Source of the DNA: Chthoniobacteraceae bacterium | GTDB lineage: Bacteria > Verrucomicrobiota > Verrucomicrobiia > Chthoniobacterales > Chthoniobacteraceae | DNA: 10,630 nt | Direction of reading: 5' to 3' | Assembly (NCBI GenBank): GCA_947478975.1 | Contig: CANJYI010000055.1 | Span: 1-10,630 of the forward strand | Notes under the pieces: generated by a model | Told to the model about the DNA's origin: nothing | Databases searched by the model: none | What the model saw: the letters and a program-made list of their open reading frames with translations, nothing else | In this document: piece after piece, positions 6,436 to 10,630 of the stretch | Layout of the letters: every line of letters starts with the position of its first letter | Numbering within the stretch: position 1 is the first letter of the stretch | Position numbers and translations under genes: made by a program

Positions 6436-8412
6436 TTAAGGCAACTGCCAGGCCTCGTTGAAGAAGCCCGCGTTGGGGACGGCTCCGGGCAGGAGCAGTC
6501 CCGGGGGAGTGGCAAGGTCGACAACCGCCCAGTCGGGAAGCTTCGGAGTCTGAAGGGCGTTGGTGGTGTCGCTGCCCTGGCGGAAGGTGAAGCTGCTGTT
6601 GAGCACCACATACCGGCCAGGGGCCAGGGGATTTGGGTAGATTAGAATTGGGGCGTGTGAGGCCGCCGGATAAACGGAGCCGCCCATCTGCAACTCTTTT
6701 GAGTCCCAGCGCAGGGGGAGGGGGTGCGCCTGTTTTGCGGAACCGGCGAGCAGGCGGGCGAGGACTTTGTTTGAGCCCGGATCCCCCCAAAGCACGATGT
6801 GGTGGGTTGCCATGAGTTCGGGCGTGAGGGCCTCGTCGGTGACCACTTGGACGTCCCCCCGGAAAACCTTCTTCCACTGGGCCAGCGCCCGGTCCATTTC
6901 CGCGCGAGCCCAAGCGTCGGCTCCCGGGTGCAGCGCTTTCCCTGTTGGGCGCACAAACACAAAGGCCTCCTGAAAGGCATCGTCGACGGGCCCCTGCAGC
7001 CCGTGCTCTTTTCTGAGGCCGACCGGAGCGTTCTGGGCCAGCGCCCAGCGAGCCCCACGCTTTTCGAGGCGAAGGGGGCCGCTCGCTGGAACAGGGCCGA
7101 GGGACTGTCCGTCGCACAGAATTGTCCAGCCGTCCTTGCCTGCCCAAGCCGCGGGCGGCGTCAATTGGAGGGAGTCGACCCCCTTGGTCTCGAGAGACAG
7201 GCTTCCCTTGCCCGCCCGCTTTGCCCGAACGAGCGCTTGTTCCCAATGCTTTTGGAGGCCGGTGATTTCCACCCAGTCCATCCGGTTGTAGCGGAGAGTG
7301 AAGGTGCTCAGGCGGACTTCTTCCGGGGCCTCTGGGGCGCCGGCTTCAGCCGCCGCGTCCACTTTTGCGGCCAGCGCGAGCTTGGTTTCGGGATGGTACT
7401 TGTGCCCGGTATTGGGTCCGATCAAATGGGGGATGGTGATCCCCTCAGCCGCCGCCGCGGCCACCATCAGGTCGGCCGCCTGCTTTTGCGGATCGATTTC
7501 GCCGGAGTAGGCGAAGGTCGGCCGGTTTGCGAAATTGGCCGCGTATCCGGGCACGTCGTACAGGCGCCAGAGGACCTGTTCCCACCACGGCGGCACCGGC
7601 TTTTCCGGGGCAAAGACCTTTGCGTAATTCGCCGTCTCCGCAAAACCCGCACCCGGGGCAGCTACGGCCCAGAGCGAGGTGTAATGTCCGGCGAGATGCC
7701 AGCACCCGGCACCGCCCATGGAAAAGCCACGGATTGCGACGTGTCGCGGGCTTGTGCCGTACTGGGTCTGGGCGTCAGCCAGGGCCTCGAGCACGTCGGT
7801 TTCTCCTGCAAATTTGAAGCCGTTGCAGAAGCGTCCGTAGGGGTGGAGTACCACGGTGCCGGGAGGAGTGAACTCTCCCTTGCTTCTGCTGCGTTCGCTT
7901 AAAAACGAGAGTTCCGTGAGTTTGTCGTTCCGGCCGTGGAGCCAGACATCCAGTCGCCTCGCTCCGTTGGGCTCCTCTGCGGGCACAACGACACCGTACG
8001 GTTGAACCGAGCCGTCGATTCGGGAGCGGAAGCCTCGAACTACGGGGCCCTTGGCTGCTGTCCAGGGGGTCTCCCCGCGGCGGAGCGCCTCCAGACGGGA
8101 CGTTCCTTCCTGCAGCAGGGCGCGGGCGGCCGCCACCTGTTTGAGGTCGTAAAAACCGTCCATTTCCAAAGCCCGCAGCACGGCGAGGGGAAAGATTTCC
8201 ACATCAGGGAGGCGGGCCCTGAGTTGGGGCGTCATGTTGCCGGATGCGACAACGGCCAATTCCGATTGGAGCTTGGCGGCCGCGCTCTGGAGGGATTCCC
8301 TGTCCGGCACTGGGATTTCGATGCCCTTTGGGGGGGATTTCGCCGTGGGAGTCTGGGCGCCAGCGACCAGTGCGCCGGCGAAAAATACAGTTAAAAATAA
8401 AGAAGGTTTCAT
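6436..8412 (-). CDS. Secreted prolyl-oligopeptidase-like alpha/beta hydrolase (S9/esterase type)
   Basis: A 658-residue exported hydrolase. Residues 1-19 form a Sec signal peptide (MKPSLFLTVFFAGALVAGA, cleavage before Q20), so it acts in the periplasm or outside. The hydrolase core has GFSMGGAG with nucleophile S231, D307 (in GEIDPQK) and H337 (in NTGHKYH), which form a plausible Ser-Asp-His triad; LDVWLHGR upstream may shape the oxyanion hole. The C-terminal 300 or so residues form a second region without a named domain I recognise. It contains YPNPLAPGRYVVLNSSFTF, a segment seen in planctomycete and verrucomicrobial proteins annotated as prolyl oligopeptidase family. The true substrate is unknown; peptidase, carbohydrate esterase or other ester hydrolysis are all possible. 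I chose the ATG at 8412 because it starts the signal peptide; an upstream start at 8586 would overlap the divergent gene. The leader has six Cs against the ATG and no Shine-Dalgarno. Confidence 0.85.
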   Translation of the reverse strand: MKPSLFLTVFFAGALVAGAQTPTAKSPPKGIEIPVPDRESLQSAAAKLQSELAVVASGNMTPQLRARLPDVEIFPLAVLRALEMDGFYDLKQVAAARALLQEGTSRLEALRRGETPWTAAKGPVVRGFRSRIDGSVQPYGVVVPAEEPNGARRLDVWLHGRNDKLTELSFLSERSRSKGEFTPPGTVVLHPYGRFCNGFKFAGETDVLEALADAQTQYGTSPRHVAIRGFSMGGAGCWHLAGHYTSLWAVAAPGAGFAETANYAKVFAPEKPVPPWWEQVLWRLYDVPGYAANFANRPTFAYSGEIDPQKQAADLMVAAAAAEGITIPHLIGPNTGHKYHPETKLALAAKVDAAAEAGAPEAPEEVRLSTFTLRYNRMDWVEITGLQKHWEQALVRAKRAGKGSLSLETKGVDSLQLTPPAAWAGKDGWTILCDGQSLGPVPASGPLRLEKRGARWALAQNAPVGLRKEHGLQGPVDDAFQEAFVFVRPTGKALHPGADAWARAEMDRALAQWKKVFRGDVQVVTDEALTPELMATHHIVLWGDPGSNKVLARLLAGSAKQAHPLPLRWDSKELQMGGSVYPAASHAPILIYPNPLAPGRYVVLNSSFTFRQGSDTTNALQTPKLPDWAVVDLATPPGLLLPGAVPNAGFFNEAWQLP

Positions 8413-8573
8413 GGGGGGATTGGATCGCACCGGCTTGGGACTGCCCTGGGCGCCGAGCGTGACGCTTTCAAAAAAGGGATTGGGTCCGCCCGGGACAATC
8501 ATTAGTTTGCTTACAAAGCCTTTTTCACCTAGTTGAAAGCCTCTGTGAGTCGAAAAAAAGTAAAGAATTTGGG
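8413..8573. promoter_or_regulatory. Divergent intergenic region between hydrolase and MBL genes
   Basis: This 161-bp gap should hold both promoters. The half next to the MBL gene (about 8500-8570) is AT-rich against its surroundings and includes TTGCTT at 8507-8512 and TAAAGA at 8561-8566. No -35/-10 pair has good match and spacing on either strand. A short inverted repeat TTTCA-cctagt-TGAAA lies at about 8523-8538 and AAAGCCT occurs twice around it. These could be regulatory, but the support is thin. Confidence 0.3.
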
Positions 8574-9782
8574 ATGAAGAACGCAATTTTGGTTTCAGCG
8601 GACAAGCACTGGCGGACCGTCATGGAGGGAACGCTTCTGGCTCGTGGTTGGCAGGTCGCCTCTGTTGAGACGCTGGTGGAGGGGGAACGTCCGGATCCCG
8701 CCGAGGTTCAGGCGCTGATTATTGATGCGGCTTCCGTTGCGCGCGGAGCCCTTTCGAGTTGGCTGGCCGAAGGCGCCCCAAAGTTGGAAATTCCGGTGGT
8801 CATCGCCCCGGGCCTGACCGACGCTGAGCGGTTTGCAGACGCGCTGGAGGGACAGATGCGCACGGTCGAGAAGGAGGCCAGTCCGGTGGTGGTGCGCTTC
8901 TGGGGGGTCCGCGGCTCCATTCCGACTCCCGGCCCGGCCACGTCTTTCTACGGCGGAAACACCTCCTGTGTCGAAGTCGAGGCCGACGGAGAGACAATCA
9001 TTTTGGATGCCGGAAGCGGTATTCGCCCGTTGGGACTGAGCCTGATGGCGCGCGCTGCGGGGAAGCCCCTGAACCTGCACCTGATCATCAGCCACACCCA
9101 CTGGGATCACATTCAGGGCCTGCCTTTTTTCATTCCCGCCTACATTCCGACCAACCACCTGCGTGTGGTCGTCTACTCCGAGGTGCGCCATGACCTAGCC
9201 CATGTGCTTGCGATGCAGATGGACTCTGCCTACTTCCCGGTTGCGATGAAGGATCTCCCCTCCCATCCAGAAGTGGAGGAGGCTGGGGATCATTTCAACT
9301 GCGGGCCGGTGGAGGTGGAGGGTTTCTTTTCCAACCACCCAGGCCTGTGCGCCGGTTACAAGCTCCAGACCAGTGCGGGGACCATCGTGTACGTCTCTGA
9401 CAACGAGCTGAATTTCGAGGGGCAAGCGATTCATCTGGCGGCGGAAACCGCCGACCACATGCACGAGCGTTTCATTGCCACATTGAAGGGTGCACGCGTG
9501 TTGATCCATGACGCGCAGTACACCCGAGCCGAGTACAAGAGCAAACTGGGTTGGGGGCATTCTGCGTTCGAAGACACAGTGCAACTGGCCGGGGAGTCCG
9601 GTGTCGAGCATTTGGTTTTGTTCCACCACGACCCCCTGCGCTCCGATGCCCAGCTGAACCAGTTGGTGCGCGACGCGCGGGCGATTGTGGCGGAGAAAGG
9701 CTGGACCATGCGTGTGGACGCCGCCCGTGAAGGCATGGAGATCCCCGTGTATCCCAAGGGCCATTCTGCGGCTCCCCGCTAG
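8574..9782 (+). CDS. Receiver-like domain fused to MBL-fold metallo-hydrolase
   Basis: A 402-residue cytosolic protein. Residues 1-100 resemble the first half of a response-regulator receiver: ILVSADKHW for strand 1, ALIIDA with D51 at the phosphoacceptor place, and IPVVIAPG for strand 4. The first acidic residue is lost (A9; D10 kept), the T/S of strand 4 is A78, and the lysine strand and last helices are missing, so phosphorylation is doubtful. Residues 105-395 are a metallo-beta-lactamase domain of the PhnP/RNase Z-like kind: WGVRGSIPTPG, YGGNTSC, LDAGSG, then HTHWDH (H174, H176, D178, H179), H255 in SNHPG, D276 in SDNE and H351-H352 in FHHDP, a full two-metal set. Substrates in this family include cyclic nucleotides and phosphodiesters; which applies here is unknown. 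The LptF/G gene starts 30 bp downstream. Confidence 0.85.
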   Translation: MKNAILVSADKHWRTVMEGTLLARGWQVASVETLVEGERPDPAEVQALIIDAASVARGALSSWLAEGAPKLEIPVVIAPGLTDAERFADALEGQMRTVEKEASPVVVRFWGVRGSIPTPGPATSFYGGNTSCVEVEADGETIILDAGSGIRPLGLSLMARAAGKPLNLHLIISHTHWDHIQGLPFFIPAYIPTNHLRVVVYSEVRHDLAHVLAMQMDSAYFPVAMKDLPSHPEVEEAGDHFNCGPVEVEGFFSNHPGLCAGYKLQTSAGTIVYVSDNELNFEGQAIHLAAETADHMHERFIATLKGARVLIHDAQYTRAEYKSKLGWGHSAFEDTVQLAGESGVEHLVLFHHDPLRSDAQLNQLVRDARAIVAEKGWTMRVDAAREGMEIPVYPKGHSAAPR

Positions 9783-9812
9783 CCGTTTGGCCATGCTCCA
9801 GACCTGTGCGCC

Positions 9813-10630
9813 ATGAAGGTGCTTGATCGCTACATGGCGAGGCAGCTGGGCATGGCCACCTTTCTGGCGGTCACGGTCCTCAGCGTCGTGCTGGTGCTGG
9901 GGAACCTCTTCAAGCAGATCTTTGATTTGATCGTCAACCGGAACGCCCCCTACGAGTTCCTTTTGACGTTCGTTTCCTACATCCTGCCGTTTTCGATGAC
10001 CTTCACGCTGCCTTGGGGTTTCCTCACGGCGGTGCTGCTTGTCTTCGGGCGGATGTCGGCCGAGCACGAACTCACGGCTCTTCGTTCCAGCGGGGTGAGC
10101 ATGGTCCGGATTTGCGTGATGATGTTCGCGCTTGCGCTTTTTTGCGTCGGAATCTGCCTCTGGATCAATCTGGAATTCGCCCCGAGAAAGCAGGCTGAAT
10201 TCAAGGAGGCCATCTACGATCTCGCGGTGCAGCGCCCCCTGGCAATGTTTGACACGGACCGTGTCATCGACGTGTTCCCCGGGCTCAAGGTCTACATCGA
10301 GCGCAACGACGGACAGCAGCTCCACAACCTCCTCGTCTACGAGCTCGGGCGCGACTCCGAACCGCAGAAGGTCATCTTTGCAAGGCGCGGCCAAATTCAC
10401 ACCGACCCGGCTAACCACAGACTATTGCTCGATATTTTCGACGCCAGATTCGAGCAGCGGGATTCCAACGACCCCCAGAATTTCGGCCGGATCCGGCAGG
10501 GAATCACCTTGAACAAGAGCACGCTGCCCATCTCGCTCGAGGAGCTTTACGTGCGCTATAAAAAGAACAGAGGTCTGACGAGCCTGACCCTTTCTGAAAT
10601 GGTGGGGCGTCTCCGTTCCGGAGTTTCTTC
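9813..10630 (+). CDS. LptF/LptG family permease (YjgP/YjgQ), 3' partial
   Basis: The frame is open from the ATG at 9813 to the right edge, giving 272 residues. LptF and LptG are the membrane subunits of the LptBFG ABC transporter, which extracts lipopolysaccharide from the inner membrane and passes it to the LptC/A/D bridge. Three membrane helices are visible (about 11-35, 50-77 and 97-120). GRMSAEHELTALRSSGVS (79-96) is the family's coupling-helix signature, which contacts the LptB ATPase. From about residue 145 the sequence turns into the periplasmic beta-jellyroll region (FDTDRVIDVFPGLKVYIE onward). The C-terminal helices are outside the window. LptF and LptG cannot be separated on this fragment. 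It probably shares a transcript with the MBL gene ending at 9782. The presence of this gene argues for an outer membrane with lipopolysaccharide. Confidence 0.92.
   Translation, partial: MKVLDRYMARQLGMATFLAVTVLSVVLVLGNLFKQIFDLIVNRNAPYEFLLTFVSYILPFSMTFTLPWGFLTAVLLVFGRMSAEHELTALRSSGVSMVRICVMMFALALFCVGICLWINLEFAPRKQAEFKEAIYDLAVQRPLAMFDTDRVIDVFPGLKVYIERNDGQQLHNLLVYELGRDSEPQKVIFARRGQIHTDPANHRLLLDIFDARFEQRDSNDPQNFGRIRQGITLNKSTLPISLEELYVRYKKNRGLTSLTLSEMVGRLRSGVS

Noticed and set aside
8413..8586. 58-residue N-terminal extension of the secreted hydrolase
   Set aside because: It would bury the signal peptide and overlap the start of the divergent MBL gene; the ATG at 8412 starts a clean signal peptide.
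9195..10418. 407-codon open frame on the minus strand
   Set aside because: Antisense to the MBL and LptF/G genes, both of which have clear family motifs; its H/Q/R-rich sequence matches no family.
1..10630. CRISPR arrays, tRNA or rRNA genes, insertion sequences
   Set aside because: Looked for regularly spaced repeats, cloverleaf-like segments and transposase or terminal-repeat signatures and found none.

Overview
The window is a GC-rich bacterial chromosome segment (about 60% GC by eye). It holds seven protein genes, no RNA genes, no mobile elements and no CRISPR. The gene mix suggests a Gram-negative-type bacterium of the Verrucomicrobia/Planctomycetes kind, possibly Opitutae-like. It contains an LptF/LptG lipopolysaccharide-export permease, a class I lysyl-tRNA synthetase, an MFS sugar-type permease and a secreted prolyl-oligopeptidase-like esterase of a style common in that superphylum. 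No gene start has a convincing Shine-Dalgarno sequence. The taxonomic guess is inference from gene content only.

Layout. 1-1275 (+): an O-antigen-ligase-like polytopic membrane protein, cut by the left edge. 1331-1365: a strong hairpin terminator between convergent genes. 1423-3021 (-): a 532-residue MFS permease with apparently 14 membrane helices and a hydrophilic insert before the last one. 3022-3209: a gap with a very strong G-quadruplex motif and a repeated 10-mer. 3210-4397 (-): a sugar-phosphate cyclase of the 3-dehydroquinate-synthase superfamily that looks like EboD rather than AroB. 4398-4568: a divergent promoter gap. 4569-6341 (+): class I lysyl-tRNA synthetase with a C-terminal extension. 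6342-6435: a convergent gap with hairpins. 6436-8412 (-): a secreted alpha/beta hydrolase of 658 residues. 8413-8573: a divergent promoter gap. 8574-9782 (+): a truncated receiver-like domain fused to a metallo-beta-lactamase-fold hydrolase. 9813 to the right edge (+): an LptF/LptG permease, cut by the edge.

How they work together. The cyclase and the permease lie in the same direction and may be one transcription unit. The MBL hydrolase and LptF/G gene are 30 bp apart and are probably co-transcribed. The O-antigen-ligase-like gene and LptF/G both concern the outer surface, but they sit at opposite ends and are not obviously linked. Most of the window looks like ordinary chromosomal genes. 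The items most worth checking are the EboD-like cyclase without the other ebo genes, the receiver-like/MBL fusion next to lptF/G, the 14-helix permease, the G-quadruplex motif and the LysRS tail. I see no clear new multi-gene system.
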